The notes under the pieces: model-generated
Seen by the model: the letters and a program-made list of their open reading frames with translations, nothing else
Database searches by the model: none
Told to the model about the DNA's origin: nothing
Source of the DNA: an uncultured Clostridia bacterium
GTDB lineage: Bacteria; Bacillota; Clostridia; UBA1381
Length of the DNA stretch: 40,522 bases
Direction: 5' to 3'
Assembly (NCBI GenBank): GCA_934454035.1
Contig: CAKSFY010000007.1
Location: 1-40,522 of the forward strand
Made by a program: the position numbers and the translations under genes
In this document: piece after piece, positions 1 to 7,094 of the stretch
How the letters are laid out: every line of letters begins with the position of its first letter
Numbering within the stretch: position 1 is the stretch's first letter

Positions 1-17
1 CCGAACTACAGTGCACA

Positions 18-56
18 GGTATAAAAAAAGGAGGTATAACCTCCTTTTTTTATACC
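18..56. terminator. Bidirectional intrinsic terminator hairpin
   Basis: A perfect 18-bp inverted repeat (18-35 against 39-56) with a 3-nt ATA loop. Each arm has an A-run on one side and a T-run on the other (AAAAAAAGGAGG / CCTCCTTTTTTT), so it can act as a rho-independent terminator in both directions. It lies downstream of the minus-strand ABC operon that ends at 229, and probably also serves a plus-strand gene left of the window. Confidence 0.75.
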
Positions 57-61
57 ATTTT

Positions 62-190
62 TTTGAATCTCTCCGCCGCTTATGCGGTCCCTCTCTCGCT
101 GCGGCTCGGTCACACCTCGGCTCTGAGAATCCCTCCACCACCTTCGGTGGTCCCCCTCCCTTTAGGCAAGGGAGGCAGAGGAGGGCAAAT
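62..190. repeat. GC-rich palindromic intergenic repeat element
   Basis: Non-coding block made of short palindromes: CCGC/GCGG around 76-87, ACCACC/GGTGGT with a TTC loop (137-151), and CCTCCCTT/AAGGGAGG (155-162 / 168-175). Similar 'CCCTTT..GGCAAGGG' hairpin elements are widespread between genes in gut Clostridia genomes, and a weak echo (TCCCTT..AAGGGA) lies near 4372-4391 in this window. The reading frames crossing it have no recognisable protein. It is probably a non-autonomous dispersed repeat, but multi-copy status cannot be seen from one window. Confidence 0.55.
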
Positions 191-228
191 CGGGAGGCAA
201 ACCGGGCTGTCATTTGTTTTTTATTATT

Positions 229-1425
229 TTACAGTTCCTCTGCCGATTTCAGTATATCTTCGGCACTATCCTTTGATATATAAAAGCTGCATTCTCCGTT
301 CACAAACACGGATGCATATCTGTCCTTATACTCAAACACCTCTACCGAATCATGCGTTCCGTCTTTAAATGAAACCGATATGTTCAAAATACGTTTATCT
401 TTTTCCGGTGCTTTTGCTTCGTCAATCAGAGTCATACCCATCAGTTTTTTATAAAATTCGATAAACTTATCCTTAGAAATCGGTTTGCCGTCCTTGGTAT
501 ATGCTTCGTCCGAAATAACAAATCTTATATTATTAACTTCGATTTCCGATACATCGGCAATATTTTTGATATAGCAAAGCGAACTTATCATAGAAACGGG
601 AGTCCTATCCAGTATTTCCGGCGGAGTAACAAGAGCTGTCTTGCCTTGCTGCATTGCATAAATCAATCCGCCGTCTCTGTTACCGAAATAAATTGTATGT
701 ATGTTTCCTGCTTCATCCTCGGTTGTTATATAAAGCTTAGCAGAATCAAGTCCGCACTCGGCAGAAGATTTATCCGTAAATTGCTCAATCGCAATCTCGG
801 GAATATCCAAAAGCAGGCGTTTTAACTCGGCGCTTTTTGCTTCCGTATGATACGGCTTTGTCATATACCAAATATCGTCTGTTTTTTCAAAACGCATGCC
901 GTTTATCTCAGCCGTCTTTAAATCTCTGCCGATAATGAACGATTTTGCTTTCAAAAGGTTATTTCCGCTTAAAGTCAGCCTTTGTGCGATTTCTTTATCC
1001 GCAATATATACCTTGTCCGTCATGACATATACCCCGGACGCGTCTGATACCTCCGCGCCTACCAAAAAGGTTTTGCTTTTTCCGTCTTTATCGGTCAGCA
1101 CCGCTTTTGCGCGTGCGTTTTCCAATCCGCAGGCGGCCTTATCAATATCCTCCGGCAATATAATCCCCTGCATGGACAAAACCGAAGAAATATAATTGCC
1201 GTCTGCCTCATCTTCCCCCAGTACCCAGCTGCCGTCTTTTAATTCAAGCTTATACCTGCCGAATTCGTTTTCAAGCTCGATTTGCACAGCTTCAAAATCA
1301 TGGAACAAAGGCGCTGATTCCACTATTTCATTTTCGGCGGATTTTTGCGGCAGCTTCAAAATAAGAACATACGCAGCCGCAAGCACAAAAAGCAATGCCA
1401 AAGCCGCAAGCAATTTTTTTCTCAT
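229..1425 (-). CDS. DUF4340-type membrane-anchored extracytoplasmic protein
   Basis: Predicted 398-residue protein with one N-terminal membrane segment (about residues 4-24, LLAALALLFVLAAAYVLIL) and a large extracytoplasmic part built of repeated beta-rich units (FLVGAEVSDASGVYVM, IYFGNRDGGLIYAM), typical of the DUF4340 family. This family accompanies ABC-2 transporters with GldG-like subunits. The ATG is preceded by AGGAGG eight bases upstream, and the start overlaps the stop of the GldG-like gene by four bases (ATGA), indicating translational coupling. It is the last gene of a four-gene operon. Exact function and transported substrate are unknown for the family outside gliding bacteria; an accessory subunit of the transporter is the best reading. 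Confidence 0.8.
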   Translation of the reverse strand: MRKKLLAALALLFVLAAAYVLILKLPQKSAENEIVESAPLFHDFEAVQIELENEFGRYKLELKDGSWVLGEDEADGNYISSVLSMQGIILPEDIDKAACGLENARAKAVLTDKDGKSKTFLVGAEVSDASGVYVMTDKVYIADKEIAQRLTLSGNNLLKAKSFIIGRDLKTAEINGMRFEKTDDIWYMTKPYHTEAKSAELKRLLLDIPEIAIEQFTDKSSAECGLDSAKLYITTEDEAGNIHTIYFGNRDGGLIYAMQQGKTALVTPPEILDRTPVSMISSLCYIKNIADVSEIEVNNIRFVISDEAYTKDGKPISKDKFIEFYKKLMGMTLIDEAKAPEKDKRILNISVSFKDGTHDSVEVFEYKDRYASVFVNGECSFYISKDSAEDILKSAEEL

Positions 1426-2753
1426 TTTCTGCGCCTCCTTACCGCGACAGTTATTCCTGCTGCCGCAATCAGCAGCGGAATTATCGCTCCGAAAATAAAT
1501 GTATACAAAATAATATCGCTTTTAGGCACATTGATATTTGCCGATGACACTGTTTTCGGCGCTATATTTACCGAAAGTCCTCCCTCTGTGCCCCAGGTAA
1601 GTATATTTCTTATCAGTTCTCCGTTATATGCTTTCAGTTCATCACTGAAAAACATACTTGAGCCTATGGCAATCAGCTTTCCGCGCTCTCCGCGTGAAAG
1701 TGTAAGAATCGGAATTTCACCGTCTGCATTCGTTTCGTTTGTATCCAAAGAAACCGCTTCAGCGCTTTCGTCCGAATTTGCAAGGACCGTTGTCGTTATA
1801 CCGTTTTTCGCTTCCCACAAAACCGTTATACCTCTCGTTGCAAAAAATACCGGGCGGATATTGCTTTTTATAAGATTATCGGTTACGGGATGGCTGTTAA
1901 GCCTGCCGATTATGCCGTAAGGCTGGTTGCCCATAATGCTCTTGCTGTCCGCGGAATATATCATATTCCGCTCTGTGCGCACTCCCCATTCCGAAAGCAG
2001 CCGCTCCAGATTATCGCACTGAGGCGAGCTTGCGTCAAGGCACACTGTCAGCATGCCGTCATTTTTCAGAAACTCCGCCAGCATATCTGTCTCGGCTGCG
2101 GTATAGTCGCTTTTCGGCGATATAATAAATACTGCGTCGCAATCAGATATGTTTCCGCTGCGCAGATCAATTTCAGAGCAGTTTATTCCCTCATCCGATA
2201 TCCGTTTTAAAAGCTTTTCGTCAAATGTTTCTCCGTGTCCGGTCAGAAAAGCGGCTTTTGCCGATATATCCTCCGACAAAGCCCTGACTGCCGCGGAAAA
2301 TTTCTCCTCAGCGGTCAAAAGATTATTTTGTCCCGTCAGATAATTAACAGACATCATATCTTCATATTTTATTATACGATAGCTTGTACCGCTGTCAAAA
2401 ACAACCGTATTCGCCGCAATTTCTCCGCCCGGATACTTATTTGTCAGCTCGGGATGCTTTTTCGGGTTTACAGACTTGTAGATGAGCCTGTCTGAAACGG
2501 CACAGAATCTCTTTGTATATTCGGCTATAACGCCGGGTTTGCTCTCATCTTCGACAAAGCAGTAAACATTTATATCTTTGCCTGCGGAGGTAATTATTTT
2601 CTTTGCTTCCTCCGAGACGGAATAAAGTCCGCTTTGCGTTAAATCAAGCCTTAAATTTGCTCTGTCCGCCAGTGCCGACACAAACAGATTTATTATAACT
2701 GCAATTGCTGCGGCAATTGCAGCATATGACACAAGCATTGTTTTTTTGTTCAT
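1422..2753 (-). CDS. GldG-like ABC transporter auxiliary subunit
   Basis: 443 residues with a membrane segment near each end (about 8-29 and 415-436, the latter followed by the basic tail RRRRK). Between them lies an extracytoplasmic domain of the GldG / ABC-type uncharacterised transport family, with the typical start LRLDLTQSGLYSVSEEAKKI and the segment AAFLTGHGETFDEKLL. In Bacteroidetes GldG works with the GldF permease and GldA ATPase; Clostridia carry a shorter set with unknown substrate. GGAGG lies seven bases before the ATG. The upstream permease ends at 2764, ten bases away, and the downstream DUF4340 gene overlaps by four bases, so the four genes form one unit. Confidence 0.82.
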   Translation of the reverse strand: MNKKTMLVSYAAIAAAIAVIINLFVSALADRANLRLDLTQSGLYSVSEEAKKIITSAGKDINVYCFVEDESKPGVIAEYTKRFCAVSDRLIYKSVNPKKHPELTNKYPGGEIAANTVVFDSGTSYRIIKYEDMMSVNYLTGQNNLLTAEEKFSAAVRALSEDISAKAAFLTGHGETFDEKLLKRISDEGINCSEIDLRSGNISDCDAVFIISPKSDYTAAETDMLAEFLKNDGMLTVCLDASSPQCDNLERLLSEWGVRTERNMIYSADSKSIMGNQPYGIIGRLNSHPVTDNLIKSNIRPVFFATRGITVLWEAKNGITTTVLANSDESAEAVSLDTNETNADGEIPILTLSRGERGKLIAIGSSMFFSDELKAYNGELIRNILTWGTEGGLSVNIAPKTVSSANINVPKSDIILYTFIFGAIIPLLIAAAGITVAVRRRRK

Positions 2754-2763
2754 AGCTATCCTC

Positions 2764-3456
2764 CTAACTGCGCTTAAGCTGCACTGCCGTTTCGGTAAAA
2801 ATAAGGCACAGTGCGGTAAATGTCAGATAATACACCAGTGCCGGAATATCCAATATACCCATGGAAAAGCTTGCATACCGGCTTATCGGCGAAATTACGG
2901 CAAGAAGTTTGCCGATCCGTACCGCCGATGCAATCCAATCGGAAAGATAAAACAAAAGCATAACGAAAAAAGATACTATCGCCGCAGTCATCTGATTTTC
3001 TGACAAAGCGGATATAAACGTGCCTGCCGATATCAGTGCCGTCCCCTGCAGAAAAAAACCTATGTAAACCGCTGCGGTCATACCCGGCTGAATCTTTGTA
3101 TACCGAGCCAGCACCACCGCAAAAATTGACATGTAAAGAACGGTCAGAAAAAACACCGTCACGGCGGCCAGAAATTTTCCGCACGTTACTTCGCCGGCAG
3201 AAAGCGGCGATGTGTATAAGAGCTGCTCTGTTCCGCTTTTTTTATCCTCCGAAAACAGGCGCATTGTAAGAATGGGAACAAGCAGCAGAAAAATAAGCTG
3301 AATATTCTGAAAAAATCCCAAAAAGTCGCCGATTCCGTATATAAGATTGTAAATCACAAACATCATTCCGGTAACAAAAAATGATATTCCCAAAAATATA
3401 TATCCCGTCGGCAGAGTAAAATATGCCCACAGCTCTCTTTTGAAAATATACTTCAT
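2764..3456 (-). CDS. ABC-2 type transporter permease (GldF-like)
   Basis: 230 residues with about six hydrophobic segments, beginning with the MKYIFKRELWAYFTLPTGYI pattern typical of ABC-2 permeases of the GldF/NosY type. The cytoplasmic motif LFSEDKKSGTEQLLYTSPLS after the second segment is characteristic: permeases of this group carry an E-x(4)-G-T-x-x-L-L-x-T/S-P motif that contacts the ATPase. The ATG overlaps the TGA of the ATPase gene by four bases. It forms the membrane channel with the ATPase encoded immediately upstream; substrate unknown. Confidence 0.87.
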   Translation of the reverse strand: MKYIFKRELWAYFTLPTGYIFLGISFFVTGMMFVIYNLIYGIGDFLGFFQNIQLIFLLLVPILTMRLFSEDKKSGTEQLLYTSPLSAGEVTCGKFLAAVTVFFLTVLYMSIFAVVLARYTKIQPGMTAAVYIGFFLQGTALISAGTFISALSENQMTAAIVSFFVMLLFYLSDWIASAVRIGKLLAVISPISRYASFSMGILDIPALVYYLTFTALCLIFTETAVQLKRS

Positions 3457-4343
3457 ATGCCGCTCTCCTCTCCGTTTACTATGTTTAAAAACATATCTTC
3501 AAGACTTTCTTTTTTATATTCAAGGCTCATAATCGGGCAGTCTGCCTTTGCAAGCTCATAAAAAAGCTCACGCCTGATGTCCGATGAAGCCGTTATTTCG
3601 TATTTTGTTCCGCTTGCGTCCACCCTTTGCACACCGTCGATTCGGCGGATTATTTCCTCCGACGGTTTATAGGTCTCAAGCTGAATAATATTCTTTTCGG
3701 AAATGCCGCAAGGCTTGCCGTCCGCCGCTTTTTTGCCGTCCTTTAATACGATTACCCTGCCGCAAAGCAGCTGAATTTCACTTAGAATATGTGAGCTGAT
3801 TAAAACTGTTCTGTCCTTTCCGACTTCCTTTATAAGCTCCCTGATTTCGGCTATTTGCCTCGGGTCAAGACCGACAGTGGGCTCGTCCAGCACAAGTATT
3901 TCCGGATCTGCGGCAAGTGCCGCAGCAAGTCCGACCCTTTGCTTATATCCCTTGGAAAGCCTTTTTATCATTCTGCCCGACACATCAGAAAGTCCTGTTC
4001 TTTCAAGCAGAGTTCCGATGTTTTTTTGGCGCGCTCCTTTTATGTCAAACACGAAGTTAATAAACTCGGTCACCGTCATATCCGAATAAAGCGGCGGAAT
4101 TTCGGGTAAATATCCGATTTTTGCCGCCGCTTTTTTATGCTCCCTGCAAATATCGGTTCCGTCAATCAGAATTTCGCCCTTATCCGGAGAAATATACCCC
4201 GTCATAAGATTCATTGTTGTGCTTTTTCCTGCTCCGTTAAGTCCCAAAAGTCCGACAGTTTCGCCCTTTTCGATTGTAAAGCTCAAATTTTCAAGAACTC
4301 TCTTTTTGCCATAGCTTTTGCTGACATTTCTAAACTCAATCAA
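3453..4343 (-). CDS. ABC transporter ATP-binding protein (GldA-like)
   Basis: 296 residues. Walker A GLNGAGKST lies at residues 34-42, the signature LSKGYKQR near 130-140, and Walker B with the D-loop EILVLDEPTVGLDP near 150-165, followed by the H-loop SSHILSE. The C-terminal ~80 residues are the accessory domain seen in gliding- and antibiotic-type ABC-2 ATPases. The start is TTG, chosen because GGAGG sits eight bases upstream and no in-frame ATG matches the N-terminal strand MIEFRNVSKSYG as well. First gene of the operon; energises the permease. The substrate cannot be read from sequence. Confidence 0.92.
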   Translation of the reverse strand: MIEFRNVSKSYGKKRVLENLSFTIEKGETVGLLGLNGAGKSTTMNLMTGYISPDKGEILIDGTDICREHKKAAAKIGYLPEIPPLYSDMTVTEFINFVFDIKGARQKNIGTLLERTGLSDVSGRMIKRLSKGYKQRVGLAAALAADPEILVLDEPTVGLDPRQIAEIRELIKEVGKDRTVLISSHILSEIQLLCGRVIVLKDGKKAADGKPCGISEKNIIQLETYKPSEEIIRRIDGVQRVDASGTKYEITASSDIRRELFYELAKADCPIMSLEYKKESLEDMFLNIVNGEESGI

Positions 4344-4401
4344 CGTTTTAACCTCCGTTTTTTCTTCTGTCCCTTTCTTTTGGCAAGGGAATTTTAATAA
4401 A

Positions 4402-4430
4402 ATTATATATCACTTTTTAAGCATTGTCAA
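4402..4430 (-). promoter_or_regulatory. Sigma-A promoter of the ABC operon
   Basis: On the minus strand TTGACA (4425-4430) is separated by 17 bases from TATAAT (4402-4407), an exact match to the vegetative consensus. It lies 59 bases upstream of the ATPase start codon. High constitutive expression would be expected unless a repressor acts. Confidence 0.8.
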
Positions 4431-4458
4431 TCATTAATAAAATGTTTTTACTAATCTC

Positions 4459-4487
4459 TTGCATTTTAGTTTTTTTTATGATATAAT
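4459..4487 (+). promoter_or_regulatory. Sigma-A promoter of the beta-mannosidase gene
   Basis: TTGCAT (4459-4464), 17 bases, then TATAAT (4482-4487). It is divergent from the ABC promoter, the two -35 elements being about 30 bases apart. The ATG of the GH2 gene follows at 4545 behind a weak AAGG site (4527-4530). Confidence 0.7.
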
Positions 4488-4544
4488 TATTTCAGTTTCA
4501 GTTTTTGCTTCATAAAATTTACAGCCAAGGATGTGTAAACTATT

Positions 4545-6947
4545 ATGAAGAAAATAAGTTTATCCGGCGAATGGCTGCTGTCCCGCACCGATTGGGAAAG
4601 CGGTATTTCGGCATGCGTTCCCGGAAGTGTATATAAAGCATTAATTGCAGCCGGCAAGCTTCCCGAGAATCCTTATTATCGGGATAACAGCCGTCTTTTT
4701 AAGGAAGCTTCGGAATATGATTACAAATATTCCAAAAACATTTTCGTAACAGAGGAGGATTTGTCCTTCAATGCGGTCGAGCTTTGCTTTGACGGACTTG
4801 ATACTCTCTGTGAAATTTATATTAACGGTGCTTTGCTCTCACGCACACATGATATGCATCGCACTTATATTTTTGATGTCAAAAATCTTCTTTTCCCGGG
4901 CGAAAACAAGCTGGAGCTTATCTTCCGCTCCGTAAGCCGATATATTGCCGAAAAAAATGCGGAAAAGCCTTACCGTGCACCCGGCATTTGCATGCCCGGA
5001 TTTCAGTATGTGCGCAAGGCTCATTCCATGATGGGCTGGGACTGGGCACCCGAAATGCCCGACTGCGGCATTTGGAAAGAGGTATATCTCCGTCTTACCG
5101 ACAAGGCACGTATCAACAATGTGTACATTACCCAGACACATTCATGCGGCAGCGTCAGCCTGAATTTCAAAGCGGACACGCTCACATTCTGCAGTGAATC
5201 CTCTGTTGTACTCTCCTTTGACGGGAAAGAATATACATTTCCGAATGACGGGTGTGAACATTCTGTCACGGTTGAAAATCCCAAACTATGGTATCCTTCC
5301 GGCTTCGGCGGGCAGTATTTATATGATTTTACGCTTACGCTTAAAGCAGGCGGTGACTGCGACACGTATCGGGCGCGTATCGGTCTGAGGACAGTTGAAA
5401 TAGTTCAGACTCCCGACCGGTGGGGCAAAAGCTTTTACTTCAAGGTAAACGGAATCCCGATATTCTGTAAGGGCACAAATTATGTAAATGAGGACTGTAT
5501 TCTTGCGGATTATTCCGAAGAAAAAACATGCCGTCTCCTTAAGGCTGCCGCCGATGCAAATCACAACATGGTAAGAGTATGGGGCGGTGCAATTTATCCG
5601 CACGATTATTTTTATGATATTTGCGACGAGCTCGGCTTAATGGTTTGGCAGGACTTCATGTTCGCTTGCGCGACATATCCCGATTCCGCCGAATTTTACG
5701 ATGATGTAAAGGCAGAAGCCGCCGACAATATAATAAGACTGCGCAATCATGCCTCTCTCGTGCTTTGGTGCGGCAACAACGAATGCGAGTGTTTCAGCGA
5801 GGATTTGTGGCATATAAGCGGCAAAGAAAAAGAGGCCTATCTCCGTCTGTACGAACAGCTTATCCCCGATGTGCTATCGGAATATGACCCGAACCGCTTT
5901 TACTGGCCGTCATCGCCGTCATCGGGCGGAGGACTGAAAAACTCAACCGCGGAGGGCTGCGGCGACGCGCATTTCTGGAATGTATGGTTTCAGCTCGAAC
6001 ACTATCTGTATTATACAACCAAGCATTACCGCTTTATAAGTGAATTCGGGTTCCAGTCGCTTCCGTGCATTGAAACCTATAACGAAGTAACCGCGCCGGA
6101 GGACAGAGTCATGTTCTCGTATATAACCGATTGGCACCAGCGTGACAAAAGTGCAAACGGCAAGCTTTTGTACCATATTGCAAGCGAATTTAAGTATCCA
6201 AAGGATTTTGAATCGCTTACATATATATCACAAATTATGCAGGCTGAATCCGTTCGTTTTGCAACCGAGCACAACCGCCGAAACAGAAACGATTTCCGCT
6301 GCATGGGAACACTCTACTGGCAGCTGAATGATTGCTGGCAGGTTGCCTCATGGTCGGGCATAGATTACTGCGGCAGATGGAAAGCTCTGCACTACGCTTC
6401 AAAACGCTTTAACGCTCCGATACTTTTGTCCGGTATATTCAAGGATTCAAAAGCATTGATTTCGCTCACCAATGACACAGCAGCCGATGTCAAAAAATGC
6501 GTTTGGTGGAAGCTTAAAACGGCAGGCGGAGAGATTGTTCGTTCCGACTCCGCCGAAACTGTTGCCAAAGCGCTCTGTAATACCGATGTATTCTGTCTTG
6601 AATTTAATGAGCTTAACACATACGGAAACGACAGGCGGCTGTATTTGGAATTCGGATTTTCGGAAAACGAAAAAGATATTGCTCAGGGCGTAATTATGTT
6701 TTGCCCTCACAAGTATTTTGAATACGAAAAGCCGAATATCACTACCGAGATAAGGCATACCGAAAGCGGAAGCGAAATACATATTGCCACAGACACGCTT
6801 ACAAGCTTTATAGAACTTAAAGCGCTCAATAACACCGTTATATTCAGCGACAACTTTTTCACGCTCGGCGCAGGGCAGGAAAAGGTCATTAGCTGCTGCG
6901 AAAAGCTCGATGAAGTCAGCATTAATGCGCTTAATCTTGCATATTAA
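4545..6947 (+). CDS. GH2 beta-mannosidase
   Basis: 800-residue family 2 glycoside hydrolase with no signal peptide, so cytoplasmic. Order: N-terminal jelly-roll (about 1-175, ending GWDWAPEMPDCGIW, a beta-mannosidase hallmark), Ig-like domain (about 180-285), TIM barrel (about 290-620) and C-terminal beta domains. The acid/base is E413 in WCGNNECE and the nucleophile is E500 in FISEFGFQSLP. The segment LYWQLNDCWQVASWSGIDY and the following GRWKALHYA are diagnostic for beta-mannosidases, which release terminal beta-mannose from manno-oligosaccharides. Length fits the family (about 800-850). It has its own promoter and is convergent with the next gene, with a shared terminator at 7003. Substrate could be another beta-glycoside, but the mannosidase signature is strong. 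Confidence 0.88.
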   Translation: MKKISLSGEWLLSRTDWESGISACVPGSVYKALIAAGKLPENPYYRDNSRLFKEASEYDYKYSKNIFVTEEDLSFNAVELCFDGLDTLCEIYINGALLSRTHDMHRTYIFDVKNLLFPGENKLELIFRSVSRYIAEKNAEKPYRAPGICMPGFQYVRKAHSMMGWDWAPEMPDCGIWKEVYLRLTDKARINNVYITQTHSCGSVSLNFKADTLTFCSESSVVLSFDGKEYTFPNDGCEHSVTVENPKLWYPSGFGGQYLYDFTLTLKAGGDCDTYRARIGLRTVEIVQTPDRWGKSFYFKVNGIPIFCKGTNYVNEDCILADYSEEKTCRLLKAAADANHNMVRVWGGAIYPHDYFYDICDELGLMVWQDFMFACATYPDSAEFYDDVKAEAADNIIRLRNHASLVLWCGNNECECFSEDLWHISGKEKEAYLRLYEQLIPDVLSEYDPNRFYWPSSPSSGGGLKNSTAEGCGDAHFWNVWFQLEHYLYYTTKHYRFISEFGFQSLPCIETYNEVTAPEDRVMFSYITDWHQRDKSANGKLLYHIASEFKYPKDFESLTYISQIMQAESVRFATEHNRRNRNDFRCMGTLYWQLNDCWQVASWSGIDYCGRWKALHYASKRFNAPILLSGIFKDSKALISLTNDTAADVKKCVWWKLKTAGGEIVRSDSAETVAKALCNTDVFCLEFNELNTYGNDRRLYLEFGFSENEKDIAQGVIMFCPHKYFEYEKPNITTEIRHTESGSEIHIATDTLTSFIELKALNNTVIFSDNFFTLGAGQEKVISCCEKLDEVSINALNLAY

Positions 6948-7002
6948 AATGCCGGATAAAACGCGGTTTTACGCACAATAAATTTTATATTTCTAAAGCT
7001 CC

Positions 7003-7040
7003 AAAAGGCGGTGTATAAAAATTACACCGCCTTTTGAGGG
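7003..7040. terminator. Bidirectional terminator between convergent genes
   Basis: A perfect 13-bp stem AAAAGGCGGTGTA / TACACCGCCTTTT (7003-7015 / 7023-7035) with a 7-nt loop. The A-run and T-run flanks allow termination from both sides: after the plus-strand mannosidase (ends 6947) and after the minus-strand propeller gene (ends 7095). The same GGCGGTGTATAAAAA core recurs at 40429. Confidence 0.8.
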
Positions 7041-7094
7041 AATGGAGAAAATGCCTTTTCTGAATTTCGGGCTTTTTTTACATCCCCTTTTTCC

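Noticed and set aside
4839..6922. Several antisense ORFs within the mannosidase gene
   Set aside because: The sense frame has strong GH2 motifs; the antisense frames lack start signals and recognisable domains.
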